64,000 nucleotides of DNA from Holophagales bacterium (GTDB lineage Bacteria > Acidobacteriota > Thermoanaerobaculia > UBA5066), in contig JADJZB010000006.1 of NCBI GenBank assembly GCA_016719485.1, positions 91,345 to 155,344 on the forward strand. Direction: 5' to 3'. A program made the translations under genes and the position numbers. Shown one piece after another: positions 8,599 through 17,033 of the stretch. Under the pieces are notes generated by a model, which worked only from the letters and a program-made list of their open reading frames with translations, had not been told where the DNA came from and did not search any database. How positions within the stretch are numbered: the stretch's first letter is position 1; each line of letters begins with the position of its first letter.

Positions 8599-10335
8599 AT
8601 GGATTTCTCGATCAAGGTCGACCCTTCGACGTGGCAGCGCTACATCTCGGTCCCGCGGAAGGGCGAGTACGTGCTGACGGACTCCTTCCTGAACAAGGGG
8701 ACGGCCTTCACGGCGCGTGAGCGGGACGAGCTCGACATCCTCGGGCTCCTGCCCCCCGCGATCTTCACGATCGAGCAGCAGCTGAAACGGACCTACGAGT
8801 CGTTCAGCGCCAAGCAGACGCCGCTCGAGAAGTACATCTACCTCGCCAGCCTCCACGACCGCAACGAGGTCCTCTACTACCGTCTCCTCGACGAGTACCT
8901 CTACGAGATGCTCCCGGTCGTCTACACGCCGGTCGTCGGCGAGGCGTGCCAGAAGTTCTCGCACATCTTCCGGCGCGGGCGCGGCCTCTACATCGGCATC
9001 GACCAGCAGAACAACATCGAGAAGATCCTCCGCAACTACCACGCGACCGAGCCGTCGGTCATCGTCGTGACGGACGGCGAGCGGATCCTCGGCCTGGGAG
9101 ACCAGGGCGCGGGCGGGATGGGAATCCCGATCGGGAAGCTCTGCCTCTACACGGCCTGCGCGGGCATCTCGCCCTACTCGACGCTCCCGATCACCCTCGA
9201 CGTCGGGACGAACAACGAGGAGCGGCTCGCCGACCCGCTCTACGTCGGCCTGCGCCAGCCACGGGTCCGCGGCGCGGAGTACCAGGAGTTCATCGACAAG
9301 TTCGTCGCGGCGGTGAAGAAGGTCTTCCCGAACGTCCTCCTGCAGTGGGAGGACTTCCTCAAGGACAACGCGATCTTCCAGCTCGAGCGCTTCCGCGACG
9401 AGCTGCTCACCTTCAACGACGACATCCAGGGGACGGCGTCCGTCGTCGTCGCCGGCATCTTCGGGGCCCTGCGCCTCACCGGCGGGAAGATGAGCGACCA
9501 CCGGCTCGTCTTCGCCGGCGCCGGCGCCTCGGCGCACGGCATCGCCGAGCTCTTCGTCTCGGCGCTCGTCGAGGAGGGGATGCCGGTCGGCGAGGCCCGC
9601 AGGCGCATCTGGACCTGCGACACGAAGGGGCTCGCCGTCTCCGACCGGGCCGGGCTCGAAGGCTTCAAGAAGGAGTTCGCCAGAGACCGCGCCGAGCTGG
9701 CCGGCTGGAAGGTGGCCGACGCCGGGCGGATCTCGCTCGAGGAGACGATCGAGAACGCGAAGCCGACGATCCTCATCGGCGTCTCGGCCACGCCGGGGAC
9801 GTTCAGCGAGGCCATCGTGAAGAGGATGGCGGAGATGAACGAGCGGCCGCTCGTCTTCCCGCTCTCGAACCCGACGTCCAAGAGCGAGTGCACCGCGGAA
9901 GAGGCCGTCCGCTGGTCGGACGGCCGGGCCATCGTGGCCACGGGGAGCCCGTTCGCGCCGGTCGTCCACGACGGCGTGACGCACCGGATCGGACAGTGCA
10001 ACAACGCCTTCATCTTCCCCGGCGTGGGCCTCGGGGCGTGCGTCTCCAGGGCGCGCCGTATCACCGACGGGATGTTCCTCGACGCGGCCAGGGCCCTGGC
10101 GACCCACGTCACCGAGGCCGACATCGCAGAGTCGGCCGTCTATCCGCAGATCGCGACGATCCGCGAGTGCTCGCACTCGGTCGCGTGTGCCGTCATCAGG
10201 CGGGCGGTGAAGGAAGGGCACGCCGACCCGGACATCCTCGTCAACCTCGAGGAGACCGTGCGGCGGGCGATGTGGTATCCGGAGTACCTGCCGATCCGGT
10301 ACGAGCCGGCCGGCGGGAAAACGCCGAGACTCTGA
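8599..10335 (+). CDS. maeA: NAD-dependent malic enzyme
   Basis: 578 residues, the length of the large (SfcA/MaeA type) malic enzymes that oxidatively decarboxylate malate to pyruvate. The active site is intact: LPVVYTPVVGEACQ near 113-126, the metal-binding WEDF followed by FNDDIQGTASVVVAG, and the dinucleotide fold FAGAGASAHGIAELF. The NPTSKSECTAEEA segment is also typical. The start is fixed by GAGGAGG a few bases before the ATG. The 271-base gap to the divergent histidine kinase must carry promoters for both; a TATTCT near 8500 could be a -10 element but no convincing -35 was found. Confidence 0.95.
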   Translation: MDFSIKVDPSTWQRYISVPRKGEYVLTDSFLNKGTAFTARERDELDILGLLPPAIFTIEQQLKRTYESFSAKQTPLEKYIYLASLHDRNEVLYYRLLDEYLYEMLPVVYTPVVGEACQKFSHIFRRGRGLYIGIDQQNNIEKILRNYHATEPSVIVVTDGERILGLGDQGAGGMGIPIGKLCLYTACAGISPYSTLPITLDVGTNNEERLADPLYVGLRQPRVRGAEYQEFIDKFVAAVKKVFPNVLLQWEDFLKDNAIFQLERFRDELLTFNDDIQGTASVVVAGIFGALRLTGGKMSDHRLVFAGAGASAHGIAELFVSALVEEGMPVGEARRRIWTCDTKGLAVSDRAGLEGFKKEFARDRAELAGWKVADAGRISLEETIENAKPTILIGVSATPGTFSEAIVKRMAEMNERPLVFPLSNPTSKSECTAEEAVRWSDGRAIVATGSPFAPVVHDGVTHRIGQCNNAFIFPGVGLGACVSRARRITDGMFLDAARALATHVTEADIAESAVYPQIATIRECSHSVACAVIRRAVKEGHADPDILVNLEETVRRAMWYPEYLPIRYEPAGGKTPRL

Positions 10336-10392
10336 CACCCGGCGACGGCGGTCGTTCTCCCGACGGGCCGCCCTCCCCGCAATCCGATCCGG

Positions 10393-10420
10393 ACGGCCCG
10401 GCGCGTGAGCGCCGGGCCGT
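10393..10420 (+). terminator. Strong stem-loop terminator after maeA
   Basis: A perfect 12-base-pair stem (ACGGCCCGGCGC / GCGCCGGGCCGT) with a GTGA loop, followed by TTCCC, sits 57 bases after the maeA stop codon. The run of T is short, but stem strength and position make it the likely maeA terminator; being symmetrical it may act in both directions. Confidence 0.8.
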
Positions 10421-10439
10421 TTCCCATCGGGCCTTCTGA

Positions 10440-10556
10440 CGCGAGCCACTCGGCGAGGACGCCGGACGGCGCCGCGCCCCCTTTCGGCCGGAGGCTCTTC
10501 CAGTAGAACTCGTGGCCCCAGGACTGCGCGGCGTTGTTGAAGACCGGCTGTGCTCC
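10440..10556 (-). pseudogene. Remnant of an Fe/Mn superoxide dismutase gene
   Basis: This stretch is not a complete gene. On the minus strand one frame reads 39 codons that match the middle of iron/manganese superoxide dismutases, including PVFNNAAQSWGHEFYW (one metal-binding histidine with its Asn/Gln/Trp surroundings) and KSLRPKGGAAPSG. The amino-terminal half is missing: upstream lies the intact quinone oxidoreductase gene. The carboxy-terminal half is missing too: the frame runs into the maeA terminator. There is no start codon. Only about one fifth of a usual 200-residue enzyme remains, so no activity is expected. Confidence 0.8.
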
Positions 10557-10575
10557 GGCGGGCGGATCGAGCCCG

Positions 10576-11547
10576 CTACGGCAGGAGGACCGTCGACCCC
10601 GTCGTCCTCCGCGCCTCGAGCGCCGTGTGCGCCGCGGCGGCCTCGCCGAGCGGGTACGTCGCGTCGATCCGCACCTTCACCGCACCGGTTCGGAGCACGG
10701 CGAACAGGTCGGCAGCGGTCGCGAGGAGGTCCTCCCTCCGCGCCGTGTAGGTCATCAGCGTCGGGCGCGTCAGGAAGAGGGAGCCCTTCTGGGCGAGGAG
10801 GAGAGGAGAGATCGGGGCCACGGGGCCCGAAGCGTTGCCGTAGGAGACCATGAGGCCGAGCGGCCCGAGGCAGTCGAGGGACCCTTCGAAGGTGTCCTTC
10901 CCGACGGCGTCGTAGACGACGCGAACGCCGGCGCCGCCGGTGATCTCCTTCACGCGGGCAGCGAAGCTCTCGCGTGACGTGACGACGACGTGGTCGCAGC
11001 CCGCGTCGCGCGCGAGCACCGCCTTGGCCTCGGTGGAGACGGTGCCGATCACGGTCGCCCCGAGGCTCTTCGCCCACTGCGCCGCGATGAGGCCGACGCC
11101 GCCCGCGGCCGAGTGGAGGAGGATCGTCTCGCCGGCCTCGACGCGGTGCGTCCGGCGGAGCAGGTAGCGCGCCGTCATCCCCTTGAGCATCGCGGCGGCC
11201 GCGACGCGGTCGTCGACGTCCTCGGGGAGCGGGACGAGCCGGTGCGCGGGGACGAGCCGCTCCTCGGCGTAGGCGCCCACCGGGCCCGCGTAGGCGACGC
11301 GGTCGCCTGGCTTCACTTCGGAGACTCCGGCACCGATCTCCTCGACGACCCCGGCCCCCTCGGAGCCGGGAATCGCCGGGAGCGGCAACGGGTAGAGGCC
11401 CGAGCGGTGATAGGTGTCGATGAAGTTCAGGCCGATCGCGGTGTGGCGGAGGCGGACCTCGCCGGGGCCGGGAGGGCCGACCTCGACCTCGTCCCAGCGA
11501 AGGACCTCGGGGCCGCCGGTCTGGTGGATGCGGATGGCGTGCGTCAT
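10576..11547 (-). CDS. Zinc-independent quinone oxidoreductase (medium-chain dehydrogenase family)
   Basis: 323 residues, the normal size for NADPH:quinone oxidoreductases of the QOR/zeta-crystallin type. It shows the N-terminal GroES-like fold (GLNFIDTYHRSGLYPLP), the glycine-rich GSEGAGVVEEIG and the NADPH-binding AAGGVGLIAAQWAKSLGATV. The catalytic-zinc cysteine of alcohol dehydrogenases is absent, as expected for this group. ATG at 11547 is chosen because GAGGAA precedes it; the open frame extends ten codons further without a binding site. The role is probably reduction of quinones or enones by single-step hydride transfer. Confidence 0.93.
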   Translation of the reverse strand: MTHAIRIHQTGGPEVLRWDEVEVGPPGPGEVRLRHTAIGLNFIDTYHRSGLYPLPLPAIPGSEGAGVVEEIGAGVSEVKPGDRVAYAGPVGAYAEERLVPAHRLVPLPEDVDDRVAAAAMLKGMTARYLLRRTHRVEAGETILLHSAAGGVGLIAAQWAKSLGATVIGTVSTEAKAVLARDAGCDHVVVTSRESFAARVKEITGGAGVRVVYDAVGKDTFEGSLDCLGPLGLMVSYGNASGPVAPISPLLLAQKGSLFLTRPTLMTYTARREDLLATAADLFAVLRTGAVKVRIDATYPLGEAAAAHTALEARRTTGSTVLLP

Positions 11548-11579
11548 CGGATTCCTCGCGGCGAGCGTACCGCGCAAGG

Positions 11580-11640
11580 CCTCGCCTCGTACGGCACGAG
11601 GCGAGGGGAAGCCCCCGGGGACGGATCATCCCCGGGGGCT
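11580..11640 (-). terminator. Two tandem stem-loops ending the NO-detoxification operon
   Basis: Two perfect inverted repeats lie back to back: an 11-base-pair stem at 11580-11606 (CCTCGCCTCGT with a five-base loop) and a 12-base-pair stem at 11610-11640 (AGCCCCCGGGGA with a seven-base loop). They are 18 bases past the stop of the DUF6448 gene and precede the quinone oxidoreductase start. Neither is followed by a long T run. They probably stop leftward transcription from the nitric-oxide operon. Confidence 0.7.
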
Positions 11641-11658
11641 GGGACGACACGGCCACGG

Positions 11659-12291
11659 TCAGTCGCAGGAGTGGCCGGGGGCCTTCGGGCCGTGCGCCGC
11701 CGGCGCCGCGTGCCCCGCGGGCCCGGCGTGGACCGCTTCGACGATCGCCTTCGTGGAGTGCATCAGGTCGACGTAGGCGGCGACGTACGCCCGTCCGTCG
11801 GCCGGCGAGGCGTCCGCCTTCGCCTTCGCCGCGAGCGCGACCGCGAACTTCTCCTTCACCTTCGCCTCGGCGTGCTCGCCGACGAGCCTTGCGAAGTCGT
11901 CGACGGAACCGGCGGCGAGGGCCGACTCGAGGTTCCCGATGAAGGCGGGCTCCTTCACGCCCCTCTTCAGGCCGGTGTAGGGGAACCCCTCGGTCTCGCG
12001 GTGGAGCCGCACGAGCGTCTCGAAGAAGGCCGTGTCGGCCAGCTGCTGTGCCTCGGGGCCGAGCTTGCGGACCGCGAGTGTCTTCTGGAACGCGTCGCGG
12101 ACCGCAGGCTCCTGCGCCGCCGAGATCCACTTCAGGACGGGCGAGACGTCGGCCCTGCCGAGCGCGGCCTTCGCGTCGACGACGACGGGCCCTTCGACCG
12201 AGTCGCAGTGGGCCTCGGCCCGCGGCGCGGTGACGAGGAGTGCCGCAGCCAGCGCGGCACCGGTGATGATCTGGGAGCTTCTCCGTTTCAT
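11659..12291 (-). CDS. DUF6448 family secreted protein
   Basis: 210 residues. A signal peptide (MKRRSS then hydrophobic ITGAALAAALLVTAPRAEA) is followed directly by HCDSVEGPVV, the conserved opening of DUF6448. Further family features are the VRDAFQKTLAVRKLGPEA and FFETLVRLHRETEGFPYTGLK segments. The tail is rich in His, Ala and Gly and ends HSCD, giving several potential metal ligands. It is ten bases downstream of the NO reductase gene and so shares its operon. No biochemical function is known; context suggests an envelope role in nitrosative stress or metal handling, by inference only. Confidence 0.85.
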   Translation of the reverse strand: MKRRSSQIITGAALAAALLVTAPRAEAHCDSVEGPVVVDAKAALGRADVSPVLKWISAAQEPAVRDAFQKTLAVRKLGPEAQQLADTAFFETLVRLHRETEGFPYTGLKRGVKEPAFIGNLESALAAGSVDDFARLVGEHAEAKVKEKFAVALAAKAKADASPADGRAYVAAYVDLMHSTKAIVEAVHAGPAGHAAPAAHGPKAPGHSCD

Positions 12292-12301
12292 TTCGTTTCT
12301 C

Positions 12302-14608
12302 CTATGCGCTTTCCGGAAGCGCGTCGTCGGGTTCGTAGCCCGCGTCCTCGGCCTTCTCGTAGCTCCACCCGGTGAGGAGTCCGACGAAGAACCAGAGGAG
12401 GAAGCCGACGCCGCCGAGGAAGACCGTGTCGCCGACGATGCGGAGCCAGCGGAGCGCCTGGATCGCGGGAAGCTGGAGGAAGTCGGCGCTGCGGGCGTAC
12501 CAGAGGCCGTGCTCGACGCTCGCCCAGGTCTGCGCGAGGCCGATCGGGAGGAGGCTCAGGACGACCATCAGCGCGAGGCCGACGTTCATCCCCCAGAACG
12601 CCCACTTCAGCTGCGTCTCCTTCCAGGGGCGGACGCCCGAGAGCTTGCGCGCGATGACGAGGATCAGGCCGAGGGAGAGGAGGCCGTAGACGCCGAAGAG
12701 GGCGGTGTGGGCGTGGACGGGCGTCGTGTTGAGGCCCTGCATGTAGTAGAGGGCGATCGGCGGGTTGATGAGGAAGCCGAAGACGCCCGCGCCGACGAGG
12801 TTCCAGAACGCGACGCCGACGAAGAAGGTGATCGGCCAGCGGTAGGCGGCCATCCAGGGAGCGGCGGACTGCAGGCGGCTCGTCCGGAACGCCTCGATGC
12901 CGATGAGCGTCAGCGGAACGACCTCGAGGGCGCTGAAGCTCGCTCCGACGGCGAGGATGGAGACCGGCGTGCCGCTGAAGTAGAGGTGGTGGAACGTGCC
13001 GGGGATGCCGGCGAACAGGAAGAGGGCCGACGAGGCGATGACGGCCGCGCCCGCGTGCTTCTTGTCGACGAGGCCGAGCTTGGCGAAGAGGAGGGCGATC
13101 GCCGCCGTGGCGAAGACCTCGAAGAAGCCCTCGACCCAGAGGTGGACGACCCACCAGCGCCAGTACTCCATGACGGAGAGGTGCGTCTTGGCGGTGAAGA
13201 AGAAGCCGGCGCCGTAGAGGAGGCCGATGGCGGTCGTGGCGCCCGTGAACATCAGGACGAGCGAGCGGGCGTCGTCGCGGCGGCGCGCGGCCGGGAGGAT
13301 GGCCCGGAGCATCAGGACGAGCCACAGGACGAGGCCGACGAAGAGGGCGATCTGCCAGACGCGCCCGAGGTCGACGTACTCGTAGCCCTGGTGGCCGAGC
13401 CAGAAGCTCAGGTCGAGGGGGAGGACCTGATGGATCGCGAGGTACTCGCCCGTGAGCGACCCGGCGACGACGAGGAGGAGCGCGCCCCAGAGGACGTTCA
13501 CGCCGAGGCGCTGGAACTTCGGCTCGTGCCCCCCGACGATCGGGGCGAGGAAGAGGCCCGCCGCGAGGAAGGCGGTCGCGATCCAGAAGACGCCCGTCTG
13601 GACGTGCCAGGTACGCGTCAGGGCGTAGGGGAGCCACTGTCCGATCGGAAGGCCGAACAGCGCCTGCCCCTCGACCGTGTAGTGCGCGGTGAGCGCGCCG
13701 AGGCCGACCTGGACGGCGAGGAGGGCGAGGACGGTGCCGACGTACTTGCCGCAGGCGCGCATCGAGGGGGTGAGCGCGAGGCCCGCGAAGGGGTCCGTGG
13801 CCGGCGGTGTCACCGGTGGCTCCGGCTTCTCGCGGAAGGCGCTCCACCAGACGACCGCTCCGACGCCCGCGAGGAGGAGGGCGATCGAGACGAGCGACCA
13901 GACGACGTTCGCCCCCGACGGGACGTTCTCGACGAGCGGCTCGTGCGGCCAGTTGTTCGTGTAGGTGATCGACTGCCCGGGCCGCTCGGTCGTGGCGGCC
14001 CAGCTCGTCCAGAAGAAGAAGGCCGTCAGCGCCTTTCTCCGGCTGGCGTCGGGGACGGTCGACTCCGACATCGCGTAGTCCTGCCGGAGCGTCTTCAGCC
14101 CGGGGGCGCCGCCGTAGAGGGCGTCGTAGTGGGCGGCGACGCGCTTCATCGCCTCGGCCCGCTCGGCCGTGATCGTGACGGTTCCCGTGGCGGCGTCGAA
14201 CGTGTTCGCCCGCATCTCGCGGACGAGCCCCGCGCGAAGCGCGGCCTGGCGGTCGGGGGAGAGCGAGGCGAAGTCCTTCGCCCCTTCGTTCTCGGCCCGC
14301 ACGTCGAGGAGCGCCGTCGCCTCGCGGTGCAGCTGGTCGGCCGTCCAGTCGGGAGCCTGGTAGGCGCCGTGGCCCCAGATCGAGCCGAGCTGCTGGCCGC
14401 CGGCGGACTGCCAGACCTGCTGGCCCGTGAGGATGTCGTCCTTCGTCATCAACGTGACGCCTTCGGTCGTGACGACGCTCTCGGGAATCGGCGGGGCCTG
14501 TCGGTAGACCTCGCGCCCGAAGAAGCCGAGGACGAGGAACGTGAAGAGGAGCGTGCCTCCGAGAAGCGCCCAGCGGCGGTTGTCGTTGCCCGGGGTGGTC
14601 GTGCTCAT
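12302..14608 (-). CDS. norZ: Quinol-dependent nitric oxide reductase (single-subunit qNOR)
   Basis: 768 residues from ATG 14608. It reduces two NO to N2O in the inner membrane with electrons from quinol. The N-terminal extension typical of qNOR (QQVWQSAGGQQLGSIWGHGAYQAPDW) replaces the cytochrome c subunit and has no CxxCH heme motif. The catalytic part is of the heme-copper oxidase type with about 12-14 membrane segments. Metal ligands visible are His335 (WHVQTG), His489 with Glu493 (VVHLWVEGFFEVF), His540/541 (GTFHHLYFSG) and His632/634 (VHAHTALFG). It follows the iron-sulfur repair gene by 14 bases. Presumably detoxifying rather than energy-conserving, since no other denitrification genes are present here. 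Confidence 0.96.
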   Translation of the reverse strand: MSTTTPGNDNRRWALLGGTLLFTFLVLGFFGREVYRQAPPIPESVVTTEGVTLMTKDDILTGQQVWQSAGGQQLGSIWGHGAYQAPDWTADQLHREATALLDVRAENEGAKDFASLSPDRQAALRAGLVREMRANTFDAATGTVTITAERAEAMKRVAAHYDALYGGAPGLKTLRQDYAMSESTVPDASRRKALTAFFFWTSWAATTERPGQSITYTNNWPHEPLVENVPSGANVVWSLVSIALLLAGVGAVVWWSAFREKPEPPVTPPATDPFAGLALTPSMRACGKYVGTVLALLAVQVGLGALTAHYTVEGQALFGLPIGQWLPYALTRTWHVQTGVFWIATAFLAAGLFLAPIVGGHEPKFQRLGVNVLWGALLLVVAGSLTGEYLAIHQVLPLDLSFWLGHQGYEYVDLGRVWQIALFVGLVLWLVLMLRAILPAARRRDDARSLVLMFTGATTAIGLLYGAGFFFTAKTHLSVMEYWRWWVVHLWVEGFFEVFATAAIALLFAKLGLVDKKHAGAAVIASSALFLFAGIPGTFHHLYFSGTPVSILAVGASFSALEVVPLTLIGIEAFRTSRLQSAAPWMAAYRWPITFFVGVAFWNLVGAGVFGFLINPPIALYYMQGLNTTPVHAHTALFGVYGLLSLGLILVIARKLSGVRPWKETQLKWAFWGMNVGLALMVVLSLLPIGLAQTWASVEHGLWYARSADFLQLPAIQALRWLRIVGDTVFLGGVGFLLWFFVGLLTGWSYEKAEDAGYEPDDALPESA

Positions 14609-14622
14609 CGTTTCCTTTCGAA

Positions 14623-15300
14623 TCACAGCTCCGCGCAGAGCGCGCGGCGGAAGAGGACGTTGTTCTCGAGGTGGACGTGCTCCATCACCTCGGCCTCGAG
14701 CTCGTCGAGGCGGAGGTAGAGGGCGCGCCAGGTCGTGCAGGCCTCGGCCGGAGGGACGAGGTCCGTCGTCAGTGCGCGGGTCTTCTGGAGGGCGAGGGCG
14801 ACGTCCTCGTGCTCGCGCTCGAGGGCGAAGACCTGGGCCGAGGGCTGGCCGCCCCGGCCGGAGAGGATCATCGGGAAGAGCCCCTGCTCCTCCTTGTCGA
14901 GGTGGTCGAGGAGGGTCTGCGAGAGGGTGTCCACGTGCGCGGCGAGACCCCGCGGGACGCTCTCCTTTTCCGCGTGGACCCCTTCGACCTTGCGCGCCAT
15001 CTGGAGGAGGAGCGGCAGCTCCGTCCGGAGGCGCGCGTGGTAGTAGTCCACGATCCGCCCGACGATCTCTGGAAGGGGCCGGTCGAACCAGCTCTCCGCG
15101 TCCGCCGCCGTCCTGGCTTCGGCAGCGACCTCGGAGAGGAGCGTGCCCGCGTCGAGGCCGCGCTCGGCGCAGGCTTCGGAGACGGGGCGGCGCCCGTGAC
15201 AGCAGTAGTCGAGGCCGTGGCGGCGGAAGACGCGGGAAGCGGAGGGGTAGGCGACCGCGAGATCGGCGAGGGTCGATTCGGGCTGCAGCGGGGTGTTCAT
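14623..15300 (-). CDS. scdA: Iron-sulfur cluster repair di-iron protein (RIC/ScdA/YtfE)
   Basis: 225 residues. It repairs iron-sulfur clusters damaged by nitric oxide or peroxide and can supply iron. The N-terminal ScdA_N domain has the cysteine motif GLDYCCHGRRPV at about 29-40. The hemerythrin-like part supplies di-iron ligands in DYYHARLRTELP, HLDKEEQGLFPMI, EREHEDV and EVMEHVHLENNVLF. The ATG at 15300 follows GGAGG. As first gene behind a sigma-54 type promoter and with NO reductase next, it fits a nitrosative-stress operon of the kind NorR controls in other bacteria. Confidence 0.94.
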   Translation of the reverse strand: MNTPLQPESTLADLAVAYPSASRVFRRHGLDYCCHGRRPVSEACAERGLDAGTLLSEVAAEARTAADAESWFDRPLPEIVGRIVDYYHARLRTELPLLLQMARKVEGVHAEKESVPRGLAAHVDTLSQTLLDHLDKEEQGLFPMILSGRGGQPSAQVFALEREHEDVALALQKTRALTTDLVPPAEACTTWRALYLRLDELEAEVMEHVHLENNVLFRRALCAEL

Positions 15301-15323
15301 GACGGCCTCCGGCAACCCACTTC

Positions 15324-15337
15324 GCACGCGGCGTGCC
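15324..15337 (-). promoter_or_regulatory. Sigma-54 promoter for scdA-norZ-DUF6448
   Basis: Reading the minus strand, GGCACG and TGC are placed so that GG (15337-15336) and GC (15325-15324) are separated by exactly ten bases, the diagnostic -24/-12 spacing for RpoN. The -24 element (CGGCACG) is close to consensus TGGCACG; the -12 element (GTGCGA) is moderate. Initiation would fall near 15312, about 12 bases ahead of the scdA ATG. The divergent gene encodes a NorR-type sigma-54 activator, which independently supports the call. Confidence 0.72.
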
Positions 15338-15370
15338 GTCAGCGAACGTATGACAGGCCAATGAGTTGAA

Positions 15371-15388
15371 AACCTGTGTTATGAGGTT
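15371..15388. promoter_or_regulatory. Inverted repeat, possible activator site in the norR-scdA intergenic region
   Basis: AACCT and AGGTT are separated by eight bases (GTGTTATG) in an A/T-richer pocket. The centre lies about 68 bases upstream of the predicted scdA start site and ahead of the preferred norR start. It does not match the published NorR core (GT-N7-AC), so it is only a candidate. Confidence 0.35.
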
Positions 15389-15404
15389 CGCAGCAGGGGG
15401 TGTC

Positions 15405-16981
15405 GTGGAATTCGCAACGACGTCATCGACATCGCAACGGACGGACGCCCTCGAGGTTCTCCTCGAGATCGGGCGAGACCTGACGGCTTCCCTCGGATCG
15501 CTCGACCGGTACGAGCGCCTGCTCGTCGCGGTGAGGCGGATCCTCCCGTTCGACGCGGCGTGCCTCCTGCGGCTCCAGGGGACGAGCTCGTGCCCCTGGC
15601 CGCTCACGGTCTCGTCCCGGCGGCCCTGGAGAGGCCGTATCCCCGGCACCGGCATCCCCGCCTCGACGCGATCCTGCGCGCTCCGGCGCCGATCCTCTTC
15701 CCCCACGACTCGGCGCTCCCGGACCCCTTCGACGGCCTCCTCACCGCCGACCCTCACGCGCTCGAGCGGATTCACGCCTGCCTCGGTTGCCCGCTCACGT
15801 CGGGCGGTGAGGTCGTCGGGGCGCTGACGGCGGACGCCCTCGACCCGCACGCCTTCGACGGCCTGGACGCCCGCCTCCTCGCCACGCTCGGCGCGCTCGC
15901 CGGCGCGGCGCTCCGGACCGCGACCCTGATCGAGGCGCTCGAGCGGCGGGCCGAACGCGGAACACGGGTCGCGCGCGAGCTGCAGCGGAGTGCCGACGAA
16001 TCGAGCGGCGCCGCCATCCTCGGAACGAGCGCGGCCATCGGCACCCTGCTGTCGGAGATCTCGGTCGTCGCCGCCTCGGACCTTCCGGTCCTCGTCACGG
16101 GCGAGACGGGCGTCGGAAAGGAGCTCGTCGCCCGGCAGGTCCACGCCCTCTCGCGCCGCCACGAGGAGGCGCTCATCCACGTGAACTGCGCCGCGCTCCC
16201 CGAGTCGATCGCCGAGAGCGAGCTCTTCGGCCACGCGGCCGGGGCCTTCACGGGAGCCGTGCGCGACCGGGCGGGGAAGTTCGAGGTGGCCGACGGCGGC
16301 TCGCTCTTCCTCGACGAGATCGGCGAGCTCCCGCTCTCGCTGCAGCCGAAGCTCCTGCGCGCGCTCCAGCAGGGGGAGATCCAGCGGATCGGGTCCGACC
16401 GGCTCCACCGGGTCGACGTGAGGATCATCGCCGCGACGAACCGGGACCTCCTGGCGGAAGTGGAGCGGGGCCGCTTCCGGGCGGACCTCTACCACCGGCT
16501 CGCGGTCTATCCGATCCGCGTCCCGGCGCTGCGCGAGCGGCGGGAGGACATCCCTCTGCTGGCCACGCACTTCGCCGACTCGACCCGGCGCCGGCTCGGT
16601 CTCGGGCCTCTCAGGCTCGGCGAGGAGGTGCGGGCAAGGCTCGCCGCGGCCGACTGGCCGGGCAACGTGAGGGAGCTGGAGAACGTCGTCAGCCGGGCCG
16701 TCCTGAGGGCCGCGGCCGGCAAGCCCCCGGGCGCTCCGATCGTCGTCGGCCTCGAGCACGTCGACGTCGCTCCGGGCGCCGTGCGCGAGGAGGCCATCTC
16801 CGTCGCCGCGCTCCCCCCGGCCGGCGGACCTCTGCGGGAACGGGTGGAAGAGTTCGAGCGCGGGCTCATCCGCGAGGCGGTGGAGCGGCACGGGGGAAAC
16901 CAGGCTGCCGCGGCGCGCGAGCTCGGGATGCACCGCGCGAACCTCCACCACCTGGCGCGACGGCTCGGGCTGAAGGGGTGA
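15405..16981 (+). CDS. norR: NorR-type sigma-54-dependent transcriptional activator, with one apparent frameshift
   Basis: The product is about 525 residues once one lost base is restored. The first frame gives the start of the GAF domain (IGRDLTASL...LLVAVRRILPFDAACLLRL). After the GGGG run at 15578-15581 the homology continues one frame over (GDELVPLAAHGLV...HPRLDAIL...DPFDGLL), as in E. coli NorR, where this domain senses NO through a mononuclear iron. The AAA+ domain has Walker A GETGVGKE, the sigma-54 contact loop GAFTGA and Walker B LFLDEIGEL. The C-terminus is a Fis-type helix-turn-helix (GNQAAAARELGMHRANLHHL). GTG 15405 is preferred because AGGGGG precedes it and the N-terminus then matches NorR length; ATG 15381 and TTG 15366 are alternatives. 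Confidence 0.9.
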
Positions 16982-17033
16982 CGTCTCAACGACGAGCGCC
17001 CGGGGCACCTCCGGCTGCGTCGGGAGCACCCCG

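Noticed and set aside
12032..14719. 895-codon plus-strand open frame
   Set aside because: It is antisense to NO reductase, whose ligands and topology are complete. The translated product is highly charged and repetitive without a domain.
15340..15356. GTCA-N9-TGAC in the norR-scdA gap as a NorR site
   Set aside because: Spacing does not fit the published GT-N7-AC core, and it overlaps the -24 element.
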